In this document: one piece after another, positions 45,643 through 53,910 of the stretch
Numbering within the stretch: the stretch's first letter is position 1
Layout of the letters: the number at the start of each line of letters is the position of its first letter
Origin: Cyanobacteria bacterium SIG28
GTDB lineage: Bacteria > Cyanobacteriota > Vampirovibrionia > Gastranaerophilales > Gastranaerophilaceae
Assembly (NCBI GenBank): GCA_015152525.1
Contig: SUTU01000011.1
Coordinates: 22,724-86,723 of the forward strand
Reading direction: 5' to 3'
Length of the DNA: 64,000 nt
Notes under the pieces: generated by a model
Told to the model about the DNA's origin: nothing
What the model saw: the letters and a program-made list of their open reading frames with translations, nothing else
The model's database searches: none
Translations under genes and position numbers: made by a program

Positions 45643-46016
45643 TGTGATCGGTAAATCCGGGTTGCGAGTCCGAGCGCTGTTCTCGGTTATCAACGAGCGA
45701 ATTAAAACAAACGCTGAAAACAACGTTGTTTATGCTAACTTTGGTCGCGAAAGCAGACTAGCTGCCTAATTGTAGCTATTAGCCCTCTGGTCCGACCAGC
45801 TTGCCGTTTGACCAGATGAGATTATGCAAGACGCAGTACGCAAATTGTAGTATGCGTATCAAGACAACTACTAACGGTTAGACTTCCGAAAAAAGTCTTT
45901 GATTTAGCTAAGGTTATGTAACTTTCCATACTAAATCGAGATAATAAGTTGCTACACTCGTAGATATCAGTTTTTATCCACAATGGACGTGGGTTCGACT
46001 CCCACCATCTCCACCA
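45621..46016 (+). ncRNA. ssrA: tmRNA (one-piece)
   Basis: 396 nt including encoded CCA. Acceptor stem GGGGATG pairs with CATCTCC; the T-arm GGGTTCGACTCCC precedes it. The mRNA-like region can be read as AENNVVYANFGRESRLAA followed by TAA, ending in the usual R-L-A-A type degron. With SmpB it rescues stalled ribosomes and tags the incomplete protein. It is in the standard, non-permuted order. The resume codon GCT is inferred from its position. Confidence 0.93.
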
Positions 46017-46105
46017 TACTTTTTTCTTTATTAAAAATAAAAAAAGTAGGCAAAAAAAAATCTACATATACTGATACCTTTTAACAGGACATTTGGTCGG
46101 AAGGG

Positions 46106-46143
46106 GTAAATGTCATTGCGAGGGCGAAAGCCCGAAGCAATCC
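46106..46143. repeat. Short intergenic palindromic repeat, copy 3
   Basis: GTCATTGCGAGGGC-GAAA-GCCCGAAGCAATCC, hairpin flanked by GTCATT and AATCC. Confidence 0.65.
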
Positions 46144-46262
46144 AGCTTTTGCGGATTGAATAATGTCGGAATTTGTTTGATTTAAAATGTCCGGAATGTC
46201 CGGTTTTGGTAGCAAAAATGTCCACTAATTTGCACCATTTTTGCACATATTTGCACCCTTAA

Positions 46263-46320
46263 GTAGGGTTGACTTTAGTCAACCATTTCAAGATATTTGG
46301 TAGACTGAAGTCTACCCTAC
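46263..46320. repeat. 22-bp imperfect inverted repeat, GTAGGGT ends
   Basis: Arms 46263-46284 and 46299-46320 match at 19 of 22 positions. Each arm is itself partly palindromic (TTGACT/AGTCAA, TAGACT/AGTCTA). Confidence 0.7.
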
Positions 46321-46409
46321 TGGCTCAAATTCAGTAATAGCTAAAAAGTGCAATTAGTTTGAGATTTGCGGGTAGTTTGAGAAAAACGGAAAAGTCACTT
46401 TTGAAAAAT

Positions 46410-48644
46410 TTATCTTTGTTCTTGTCTATATCTTTCCAAATCTCTCAAGTGATTATCAATATCAAATTGATGATTAGAAAATTCAGCCATGTAATTTTCA
46501 CGCATATTATTTGGTAAATCGTTACATTCTAATATTCTTTGAATATATGATTGACAAGTTTTGCTATAAGTTACCCAATATTCAACTCTATCCGGGACAC
46601 TATCAAATTTTGGGGTTTTATTCCAATATTTTTTAGTAAAATTATTGTATTCTTCTTGGACTTTTTTATATGGTGTTGTTCCATTATCCTCTTGTGTTGC
46701 GTCAGAATTTTTTATTGATTCAATTTCCATTTCAATAATATCTCTTTTATTTTGCCAATATTCTGCATTAGGAATATCGTCACATGATAACATTCTTTCT
46801 ATGTACGACAATGCTAGTTGTTTTTCATTTATTGTAGAAGTGCTATCGGGAACATTATTTCTCATTTCAGCAAATACATCATTAAATGATTCCGTTTTTT
46901 GATTATGAGTTTTATTATATTCATTTTGTTGTGCTGCATAATAATTCAAATCACATTTAAAACCATTTTTTAGATTTGAATAGTATTCTTTCATATTATC
47001 CGGCAAATCAGAACAAGCCAAAATTCTATCGCAGAATGTAATCATAGTTCTTCTTACAGTATTGCAGTATTCTTGTGCATCATTAAATTCTAAATTATTT
47101 AAACCACCTTTATCATTAAGTACATTTTCTACCCAATATTTATCAGTTAAATCAGAAAATTCTTTGGCAACATCTTCCCATTTCTCATTTTTGCCAACTT
47201 GTTGTTCATTTTTTATTGACTGAATTTCCATTTCTATTACATTTTTCTTATTAGTCCAATAATTCTTCATTTCCGTTGTTATATCATCACATTTTAACAT
47301 TCTTTCAATATATGATAATGCTTTTTCTTTTTCTTCTATAGTTGTTGTTCTATCAGGAACATTATTTGCCAGTTCTGTTCGCACATCAGCAAACTTTTCG
47401 GATATTTTTGTTGCCGATAGCCAATCTGGTTGTAATTTTGTAAATTCTTCCCAAGATAATGTATATTTTTCATCTGAATTCCATGGATTTACAATGGTAA
47501 CGGTATTTTCTGTCATACCTACTATGGCTATAGCATGTCTTCCAGTATTTATAGAAAATTCCTTTCCATCTATCGTTATTACGTTATATTTACCTTCTAT
47601 TGTAAATGATGCTACTAATTCATCATTTTGAAATTTAGAATATGTATTCTGCAAAAATTCTATTGTGTTTTCATAATTGTAACCATCATTATTTGCTACA
47701 AGGTATTCTTGATTACCTGTTAAGTAGTACCACATAAATCTTTGGTCACCACCATTTATACCACTTCCTGGTTTTCCATCATCATTGTTAGTCCAATTAC
47801 CATATTCTAATTTGACTTTACCAATAGCAATATCCCTGCGTAGTTTTTCTGTAGCGAGTTCTAATGCTAAAACATCATTGTCTCCATACGAGTAACAACC
47901 GGATTCTCTTGCTTCTATCATTTCTTCTGGTTTAATTGTATAAGAGATATCAATACCTCTAAAATTAATTGCTATATTTCCAGCATTATCTGAGGTTATA
48001 CAATCTTGCAATATTCGTTGTCCACGTTCAGTTGAATTCAAAGAAATAACTGCAGCAAGTAACCAACAATCATTCGCATTACCTTGTCCGAAATCATCTA
48101 TATATCCATCCACTCCGTAATAATAGGCATCACAGAGGTCATTACCATGAATAATCTTTTTCAATTCTGTAAAGAATTTTTCTATACCGTATTCTTCAAT
48201 CTTATCTTTTGATAGTTCCGAACGGTCTTTATTGCCAATTTGCTTGTTGATTAATAACATAATTTGCTTTACTAAATCTTTAGCATCATATAAATTTTCT
48301 ATGTTAAATCTTTCCAGTGCATCATTTATAAGATTTTTAAACTTTTCTCTTTCAGGTGAATTAGGTGAGAAAATAGAATCAATATTATCTATAAGTGATG
48401 ACATATCAAATTGAGATTTAACATTTGTTTTACTATCCTCAAATGGCGAAATATAATTAAGGTCATCCAACCACTTGGATAATTTATCATATCCTAGTTG
48501 AATATTCTTTTCAATTACTTTTTCTGTATTTAAAGATTTTAAAGCTTGTAAATTTTCATCTGTTAAAATTAACTCTTTTGGTTTAAAGAGTTCTAATTTA
48601 TCCAGATTGAATGCTTTATTTGCAAAACGATTATATATATGCAT
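46410..48644 (-). CDS. Calpain-like cysteine protease with ABAB repeats
   Basis: 744 residues from the ATG at 48644, chosen because GAGGAC lies 4 nt upstream (another ATG is 12 nt earlier; the numbering here counts from it). Calpain C2 signatures: G-Q-G-N-A-N-D-C-W-L-L-A-A (Cys197), T-G-R-H-A-I-A-I-V-G (His374), I-V-N-P-W-N-S (Asn390). A helical N-terminal region (1-170) precedes the protease. After it, four units of about 65-85 residues alternate as A-B-A-B (A: N-N-V-P-D-x-T ... L-S-Y-I-E-R-M-L; B: R-I-L-x-C-x-D-L-P-x-N-M). No signal peptide. Candidate effector or secreted protease; substrate unknown. Confidence 0.75.
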   Translation of the reverse strand: MHIYNRFANKAFNLDKLELFKPKELILTDENLQALKSLNTEKVIEKNIQLGYDKLSKWLDDLNYISPFEDSKTNVKSQFDMSSLIDNIDSIFSPNSPEREKFKNLINDALERFNIENLYDAKDLVKQIMLLINKQIGNKDRSELSKDKIEEYGIEKFFTELKKIIHGNDLCDAYYYGVDGYIDDFGQGNANDCWLLAAVISLNSTERGQRILQDCITSDNAGNIAINFRGIDISYTIKPEEMIEARESGCYSYGDNDVLALELATEKLRRDIAIGKVKLEYGNWTNNDDGKPGSGINGGDQRFMWYYLTGNQEYLVANNDGYNYENTIEFLQNTYSKFQNDELVASFTIEGKYNVITIDGKEFSINTGRHAIAIVGMTENTVTIVNPWNSDEKYTLSWEEFTKLQPDWLSATKISEKFADVRTELANNVPDRTTTIEEKEKALSYIERMLKCDDITTEMKNYWTNKKNVIEMEIQSIKNEQQVGKNEKWEDVAKEFSDLTDKYWVENVLNDKGGLNNLEFNDAQEYCNTVRRTMITFCDRILACSDLPDNMKEYYSNLKNGFKCDLNYYAAQQNEYNKTHNQKTESFNDVFAEMRNNVPDSTSTINEKQLALSYIERMLSCDDIPNAEYWQNKRDIIEMEIESIKNSDATQEDNGTTPYKKVQEEYNNFTKKYWNKTPKFDSVPDRVEYWVTYSKTCQSYIQRILECNDLPNNMRENYMAEFSNHQFDIDNHLRDLERYRQEQR

Positions 48645-48856
48645 ATCAGTCCTCAATATATATATATCGTCATTTTTTTTGATAACTTTAATAAATTTGG
48701 ATAAATTGTTACAATAGGAAGGAAATTGTTACAAAAAATTGTCCAAAAATTAGACAGCTAATTAGCCAGTTGGCTAGTTGATATTGTTGCCGACAAGAGT
48801 TAATCTGATTGTGTAATAGATAATATTTGGAGGATTAATAAAAAATTGTTTATAAA

Positions 48857-48898
48857 AGGCTGGATTGCTTCAACCTAATCGGTTTCGCAATGACAGTT
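48857..48898. repeat. Short intergenic palindromic repeat, copy 4 (inverted)
   Basis: GGCTGGATTGCTTC-AACC-TAAT-CGGTTTCGCAATGACA, the same family in the opposite orientation. Confidence 0.6.
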
Positions 48899-48911
48899 TA
48901 TTAAAAAATAT

Positions 48912-48941
48912 ATGTTCATTGGTTCGAATCCCATGGGCTCC
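48912..48941 (+). other. tRNA 3' fragment, possible attachment site
   Basis: ATTGGTTCGAATCCCATGG then GCTCCGCA resembles a T-arm and the 3' half of an acceptor stem. The rest of a tRNA is absent. It sits at the left edge of a co-directional cluster leading into prophage genes, so it could be an att remnant. The other att site would be beyond the window. Confidence 0.4.
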
Positions 48942-49102
48942 GCATCAAACTGAGTGTTCTTTCTTCTCAAACCGACTGTTATTTTACAACTGATTTATAA
49001 ACAAAACTTCAAGCCAAGATATTTACCTCACACCCAAAAGACTATTCACACATTAGGTACAAGGTTTACATTAAACTGCAATTTTATCATATTTTTGAAA
49101 GT

Positions 49103-49939
49103 TTATTTCTCAACTTTACGCCAATCAATCCCTACTAACGCTTTGAATAGTTTTGTTACTTCTGCACCCGTAAATCTTAATCCGTCATCTGTTCGCTTGT
49201 TTAATATATCCAAACTTGAATACCCGATTCGCTTTATCGGATAGCAGTGCCAATTTTCTAAACGTTTATCTGTTCTAAAACCTGTTAATAAAATAAAACT
49301 ATAATTCTTTGAATCAGTTCCTGATAATTCATCCAACTGTTTTAAAGTTTCTTGTTTATTTTTATTCAAGTTATTAAACAATCCGTCCTCACCTATAGCA
49401 ACCGGTTTTATACCGGTAAACCATTCAAAAGCCTTTGACGGATGATTAAATTCACATTTTTTACTTATTGGTGAAGTAAATAGTCTTACATACCAAGGCT
49501 TTTCTTTTGGATGTTTTGATATCATTTTAGTTATAGCTATATCGATGGCAGTATTCAAGTTATTGGATTCTGAATGTTTGTAATTTCCGCTACCTTTAGG
49601 TATTTCATTATAAGTAGCAGTTATACCTGCATATTTTGTATAGTAATCAAGAGGTGAAACTCTATAAACTTCATCTCGCCCATTAGGAGATAATATTATC
49701 TTATAAGCCGGTGAGTCAGTTGTAGCATTTTTGTCAACCCAAATTCTTTTTTTTAAAATTTCCCTGCCTCGACTTGAATTTATTAATGCATCTCTTGTTG
49801 ACATACTAAAGCAATTACAAAGTTTCTGAGGTTCACCGGCAATCTTAAGTAATTCATCATCAGTAATTCGTCGCCAACAAATATTTTTATTTTGCGCTTC
49901 AATATGCGGATAGATTTTTCTCAAAAGTTTAAAATTCAT
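49103..49939 (-). CDS. Calpain-like cysteine protease fold protein
   Basis: 278 residues. Compared with the calpain-like protein at 46-48 kb, it shares a C-F/W...S-x-R-G-R-x-I-L pattern (Cys43), W-H-C-Y-P-I-K-R-I (His231) and a following N-K-R-T-D-D-G-L-R-F-T stretch (Asn247). The order and spacing C-H-N agree with the papain/calpain fold, but similarity is low. No signal peptide. Last gene of the minus-strand cluster, preceded by a TAGCAA motif. No recognisable Shine-Dalgarno. Confidence 0.45.
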   Translation of the reverse strand: MNFKLLRKIYPHIEAQNKNICWRRITDDELLKIAGEPQKLCNCFSMSTRDALINSSRGREILKKRIWVDKNATTDSPAYKIILSPNGRDEVYRVSPLDYYTKYAGITATYNEIPKGSGNYKHSESNNLNTAIDIAITKMISKHPKEKPWYVRLFTSPISKKCEFNHPSKAFEWFTGIKPVAIGEDGLFNNLNKNKQETLKQLDELSGTDSKNYSFILLTGFRTDKRLENWHCYPIKRIGYSSLDILNKRTDDGLRFTGAEVTKLFKALVGIDWRKVEK

Positions 49940-49963
49940 AATAACTAAAAAAGCGTAAATTAT

Positions 49964-49973
49964 TTTTTTGCTA
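49964..49973 (-). promoter_or_regulatory. TAGCAA motif upstream of calpain-like gene
   Basis: TAGCAAAAAA on the minus strand, 34 nt from the start codon. Confidence 0.35.
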
Positions 49974-49986
49974 CCAAAATTTAAAA

Positions 49987-50208
49987 CTAATTATCTATTC
50001 TTATTTCTTCTTGGTTTTCAGTTATCAACTCGGTTTCAGTTTCATAATATTCATCAGTTAGTTTTGTATCTATAACATTTACTTTAACCAACTTTTTAAA
50101 TACTTCAATATAATCAAGGCATTTTTTCCCTTTTACTCCTTGAGTTGTCATTTGAATTTCACCATTTGGAGAAAGTTTTATAATCATTTTTTTAGACATT
50201 TTCAACAC
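49987..50208 (-). CDS. DUF2997 family protein
   Basis: 73 residues. The pattern K-L-S-P-N-G-E-I-x-x-x-T-x-G-x-K-G-K-K-C-L-D followed by D-E-Y-Y-E-T-E matches DUF2997, a small family common in cyanobacteria and often next to DUF1257 genes. It retains the conserved Cys of G-K-x-C-x. Function unknown. Five nt after the DUF1257 stop, so co-translated. Confidence 0.7.
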   Translation of the reverse strand: MLKMSKKMIIKLSPNGEIQMTTQGVKGKKCLDYIEVFKKLVKVNVIDTKLTDEYYETETELITENQEEIRIDN

Positions 50209-50213
50209 CTCAA

Positions 50214-50768
50214 TTACAAATTTACCGTTAAAACAATTGTATTGTCTTCAAGAACTTCTTCTGACTCTAATTGCATATTATTATCAGTTAACTTCTCTAC
50301 AATACTTAAATAAGCTTCTTCTTGAACATTTAAACCATATTCAGAGCTTATATCATTTATCTTTTCTTCAGCATTATCTTCTTCTCGACAGCTTATCACT
50401 ACAGTATAAGGTTCACTTTCTGATTTTTTCTCAAACTCTAGAGCATATGTTCCCATTGTACAAGTTATTCTTTCAAATTCTTCTTGTATATTACTGAACC
50501 CGTGTTCCTCAATCGTTTTTAACAAAACTTTTTTGTCCATAAACGGTGTTTCAAAAGTTTTATTTATAATATTAGCTTCGGATATAACCTCAACATCATC
50601 ACATTCTTGATTGTTCTTATAATTATTATAACTATCCAAAATTTCTTCTCTTGATTGAGCAGAATTTTTATAATCACTTTGCGCTGTTGATAAAGCTACA
50701 CTTTCTGCTACAACAGTTGTAATTATAGAAAACAACATAACGGGTAAAGATATTACTGAACAAGACAT
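50214..50768 (-). CDS. DUF1257 (Ycf35-like) protein with N-terminal hydrophobic segment
   Basis: 184 residues. The C-terminal 100 residues (F-M-D-K-K-V-L-L-K-T-I-E-E-H-G-F ... A-Y-L-S-I-V-E-K-L ... E-V-L-E-D-N-T-I-V-L-T-V) match the DUF1257/Ycf35 pattern. An N-terminal extension of about 80 residues carries a hydrophobic segment (about 4-28) and a soluble linker, which is unusual. Function of the family is not established. Located between DUF2997 and the AAA+ gene. Confidence 0.6.
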   Translation of the reverse strand: MSCSVISLPVMLFSIITTVVAESVALSTAQSDYKNSAQSREEILDSYNNYKNNQECDDVEVISEANIINKTFETPFMDKKVLLKTIEEHGFSNIQEEFERITCTMGTYALEFEKKSESEPYTVVISCREEDNAEEKINDISSEYGLNVQEEAYLSIVEKLTDNNMQLESEEVLEDNTIVLTVNL

Positions 50769-50786
50769 TATAAATTTTCTCCTATA

Positions 50787-52397
50787 TTAAAAATCTAAAG
50801 TTCTACCACCACGACTCGCTGAAACATTTTCTGAATCAATTTCCTTATTGTATTGTTTTAAGCTTGAAATTTTTGTAGCGCTTACTGCTCTTACATTTGC
50901 CCAAGCTCTCAACGATAGAATTTGTTCTCTTTGAGTTGTAGATAACGGCACTGTTGTTGCGATATTTTTGGTTAAATCTTCAAACTTCAAAGGACGATTT
51001 TCAAAAAAAGCATCACATAATGAAGAAATAACAACCTGCTCTATTTCAGAACCGATAAACCCTTCCGTCATTTTTGCAAGCTCACTACAAACATTTTTCA
51101 TCTCTAAAATTTCACTTGCAACTTCCTTATCCTTCAAGCGTTTTTCCAAATGGAGTTTAAAGATTTCTTTTCTTTCCTGAACCGTTGGCAAATCAACAAA
51201 GAAAATTTCATCAAAACGTCCTTTTCTTAACAATTCCGGCGGTAAGTTTGAAATATTATTAGCCGTTGCAATTACAAATACCGGTGCTTCTTTTTCTTGC
51301 ATCCAAGTCAAAAATTGTCCGAAAATACGAGATGACACACCACTGTCGCCGTTTGACCCGATACCGCTCAAACCTTTTTCAATCTCGTCAATCCAAAGTA
51401 TTGAAGGTGCTACTGCTTCAGCTGTTGCGAGAGCTCTTCGCATATTTTCTTCAGAGCTACCTACTAACCCCGAAAACATTTTACTAAAATCAAGTTTAAG
51501 AAGCGGTAACTGCCAAATTGTACTCATTGCTTTTGCAGTCAAGCTCTTACCACAACCCGGAACACCGGTTACAAGAACACCTTTTGGTGCGGGTATACAA
51601 TATTTTTTAGCTTGTTCTGACCAAGAATTATTTCGTTTTAACAACCATTTTTTTAAATTATCCAAACCACCGATATCTTTTATAGAATATTCTGAACGTA
51701 TAAACTCCAAGATACCGGTCTTTTTAATTACTTGAACTTTTTCTTCCAAAATTGTATTCAAGTCTTTGGTATTAATCTTTCCATCATTCACCATTGCTAA
51801 CGCAAATGCACTTTCAGCTTCTTGTAAAGTCAATCCTAATGCAGCTTTACAGAGCTTGTCTTTTTCTTCTTCGCTTAGTTCAGACACCACGCCTTTATTT
51901 TGGCTCAACATACTGTCAAATTTCTTCTTAATTTCTTCTAATGTTGGCAATGGGAAATCAAATATAGTAATTTCTTTTTGCAAAGATTCCGGAATTAGTA
52001 ATTCAGGAGAAATAAAGAAAACTGTTTTTCTTGCGGTACCTAATTTTAAATCCGGAATTATATCACGCACCTTCCGAATTGTATTATATTCAGGTGCTCT
52101 GTTTTTCGGTCCAAAATTAACATGAAAATCATATAAAAGAAACACTGCATCTTTGTCGTATTTACGAATATATTCTAACATCTTACAAGGACAAGTTGTA
52201 TCGCTTATCGCTTTATCAGTATTTTCATTTATTAACCCACGTGTTTGAGTCCAAGTATAAACCTCTCTGGGAAATTTCACTTGTTTTGCATCTGTAGCAA
52301 TAGCTCTTATATATTTTGTAACCCTGTCTTCCTCGAAAGTTGTTACATAAATCATTGGAAACCTTGCTCTTAATAATTCTGATAACTTATAAGCCAT
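50787..52397 (-). CDS. Ycf46-type AAA+ ATPase
   Basis: 536 residues. The N-terminus [17 protein letters not shown] ... R-V-T-K-Y-I and [10 protein letters not shown] match Ycf46. The AAA+ core has Walker A G-V-P-G-C-G-K-S at 278-285, Walker B I-L-W-I-D-E at 333-338, sensor-1 Asn380 and Arg fingers near 391-394. It is related to FtsH/Cdc48-type remodellers. It lies 39 nt after the radical SAM gene and 18 nt before DUF1257. Confidence 0.85.
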   Translation of the reverse strand: MAYKLSELLRARFPMIYVTTFEEDRVTKYIRAIATDAKQVKFPREVYTWTQTRGLINENTDKAISDTTCPCKMLEYIRKYDKDAVFLLYDFHVNFGPKNRAPEYNTIRKVRDIIPDLKLGTARKTVFFISPELLIPESLQKEITIFDFPLPTLEEIKKKFDSMLSQNKGVVSELSEEEKDKLCKAALGLTLQEAESAFALAMVNDGKINTKDLNTILEEKVQVIKKTGILEFIRSEYSIKDIGGLDNLKKWLLKRNNSWSEQAKKYCIPAPKGVLVTGVPGCGKSLTAKAMSTIWQLPLLKLDFSKMFSGLVGSSEENMRRALATAEAVAPSILWIDEIEKGLSGIGSNGDSGVSSRIFGQFLTWMQEKEAPVFVIATANNISNLPPELLRKGRFDEIFFVDLPTVQERKEIFKLHLEKRLKDKEVASEILEMKNVCSELAKMTEGFIGSEIEQVVISSLCDAFFENRPLKFEDLTKNIATTVPLSTTQREQILSLRAWANVRAVSATKISSLKQYNKEIDSENVSASRGGRTLDF

Positions 52398-52435
52398 ACT
52401 TCACCTCATAACATATTCTTTATTCAGTTATAGCA

Positions 52436-53026
52436 TTATTTAATTCTTACTAAATCAATCTTTTGCATTATTTCATCAAAGTTACCCATACCATTCATAA
52501 AAACGACACCGTTTTTAGAAATATTAACCTCTACCTTATTTTTATATTTAGTAAAAATATTTTCATCATATCTATCCGTCAAGAAATGATACCTTTGATT
52601 AGATGAACCGCACCAAGGTCTTGAATAATCCGTTTTATCGATTTCAAAAGGTCCGTCAATTAATAAATCCGTATTATTTAAAAGGTTTTTATTGGCTTCA
52701 TCATTAAGCAATTCTTCTATATATCCGCCGGTAAAACACAGAACACTCAAACCCATTTTTTTTACAGATTCTGCTATTATACCCAAAGCCTCAGCTTGTT
52801 CAAAGGGTTCACCGCCTAAAAAAGTTACTCCCTCTATTTTTGATTGCAATTTTATATCTTCTATTATTTTTTTTACATCTATCAATTCGCCGCCGGAATG
52901 GCTCCAAGTATGAACCGCCTGACATCCTTTACAATGACGTGAACAACCTTGCACCCAAATACAATAACGAATACCAGGCCCTTCTACTTTTGTTGATTTT
53001 AAAATTTTAAAAACTCGTAATTTCAT
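52436..53026 (-). CDS. Radical SAM protein, NrdG/PFL-activase like
   Basis: 196 residues. The 4Fe-4S triad C-S-R-H-C-K-G-C (Cys28, 32, 35) is followed by L-G-G-E-P at 70-74, typical for small activases that generate a 5'-deoxyadenosyl radical. Size and motifs resemble anaerobic ribonucleotide reductase or glycyl-radical activases, but no such target enzyme is nearby. It is 5 nt from the HhH membrane gene and 39 nt from the AAA+ gene, so part of the same operon. Confidence 0.82.
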   Translation of the reverse strand: MKLRVFKILKSTKVEGPGIRYCIWVQGCSRHCKGCQAVHTWSHSGGELIDVKKIIEDIKLQSKIEGVTFLGGEPFEQAEALGIIAESVKKMGLSVLCFTGGYIEELLNDEANKNLLNNTDLLIDGPFEIDKTDYSRPWCGSSNQRYHFLTDRYDENIFTKYKNKVEVNISKNGVVFMNGMGNFDEIMQKIDLVRIK

Positions 53027-53031
53027 ATCTA

Positions 53032-53856
53032 TTACAAATCAATATTTCTTTCAGCATTCTTTGACACTTTGATAGAGCCTTTCTTCTTATTAACACAGAT
53101 AAGTTCTCTTAATTGTTGCTCAATGTGAGGTCTAAATTTCATAAAACTAAAGAAATCGTCAACCGACTTAAATCCACCGATTTCATCTCGTCGTTTAACA
53201 ATTTTTTTTGCATAAACAATACTAACACCGGGAAGAGTTGACAAGTCTACTGCAGAACTGTTATTAATATCAATTTTTTCCTTAACTTCCTTGTGTTCTA
53301 ATTGAGGCATTACTTGTTTTTTTACCGGTTTATGATTTTTATACTCCTTAATCATATTCTCTTGAATATGCACTCTATATTTTCTACAATCCTCAACCAA
53401 ATCATCATAAGTTTTTTGGCTGGAAAATGATGTACAGAACAAATTCCATACTTCTGCATAGTCATAAACTTCGGTAGATCTAACCGTAAATTTACGATAT
53501 GGCATAGTTTTTTCGTATGCAGTGATTAAAACTGAATCATTACCGAGATTTAATGCACAGTGTTTATTGGATAACGTTAAGTTTTTCCAGATGCTTTTAT
53601 ATGGCGATAAATACAAGTTTGCTTCTTTTAAAGCATTCACACGCCGAGTTCTTTTATTATTATCAGAAATAAACAAATTAGAGGCAGAGCCGTTTAAATA
53701 AGTATATAATTTATAACCTCCATACGAAAGCAAAATCCCTACAATTAGTGTTATAAACAAATTTCCGGTCGAAATCCATACCCAAGAACACAGGTAAAAA
53801 AGTATACCGATAAAAAATTCAAAAAGCGAAAACTCTCTGCGATATCTTCTAAACAT
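53032..53856 (-). CDS. Membrane protein with C-terminal helix-hairpin-helix, short form
   Basis: 274 residues. Two adjacent membrane segments (about 14-45) with a W-I-S-T-G-N-L-F-I-T-L-I core, a cytoplasmic-type domain (Y-D-D-L-V-E-D-C-R, F-T-V-R-S-T-E-V-Y-D-Y) and a ComEA-like HhH domain (I-D-I-N-N-S-S-A-V-D-L-S-T-L-P-G-V ... K-K-I-V-K-R-R-D-E-I-G-G-F-K-S-V). HhH domains bind DNA or RNA. Paralogue of the next gene, with one instead of four membrane-repeat units. Confidence 0.7.
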   Translation of the reverse strand: MFRRYRREFSLFEFFIGILFYLCSWVWISTGNLFITLIVGILLSYGGYKLYTYLNGSASNLFISDNNKRTRRVNALKEANLYLSPYKSIWKNLTLSNKHCALNLGNDSVLITAYEKTMPYRKFTVRSTEVYDYAEVWNLFCTSFSSQKTYDDLVEDCRKYRVHIQENMIKEYKNHKPVKKQVMPQLEHKEVKEKIDINNSSAVDLSTLPGVSIVYAKKIVKRRDEIGGFKSVDDFFSFMKFRPHIEQQLRELICVNKKKGSIKVSKNAERNIDL

Positions 53857-53910
53857 AAAAAGAGTTTAGCACATCGTTGTTTTTTATACATACTTTAAAC
53901 AATTGAAATA

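Larger units (their letters stand above)
46017..46409. other. Repeat-dense intergenic region
   Basis: 393 nt with no supported gene. Contains palindromic repeat copy 3 (46106-46143), ATGTCCGG direct repeats (about 46186-46205), three TTGCAC repeats about one helical turn apart (46230, 46241, 46251) and a 22-bp inverted repeat (46263-46320). A 71-codon minus frame across the repeat is spurious. Confidence 0.6.
48645..49102. other. Intergenic region with tRNA 3' fragment and repeat
   Basis: 458 nt with no supported gene. Includes palindromic repeat copy 4 (48857-48898) and a tRNA T-arm/acceptor fragment (48912-48941). Confidence 0.6.

Noticed and set aside
45449..45769. 106-codon frame across the tmRNA region
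   Set aside because: It lies over the duplicated tmRNA start and the tmRNA itself; the tail of the frame is the tmRNA tag sequence.
46031..46246. 71-codon minus frame
   Set aside because: Also a product of the intergenic repeat; no ribosome-binding site.
48645..49102. 96-codon plus frame at 48954-49244
   Set aside because: Overlaps the 3' end of the calpain-like gene in antisense and lacks a start signal.
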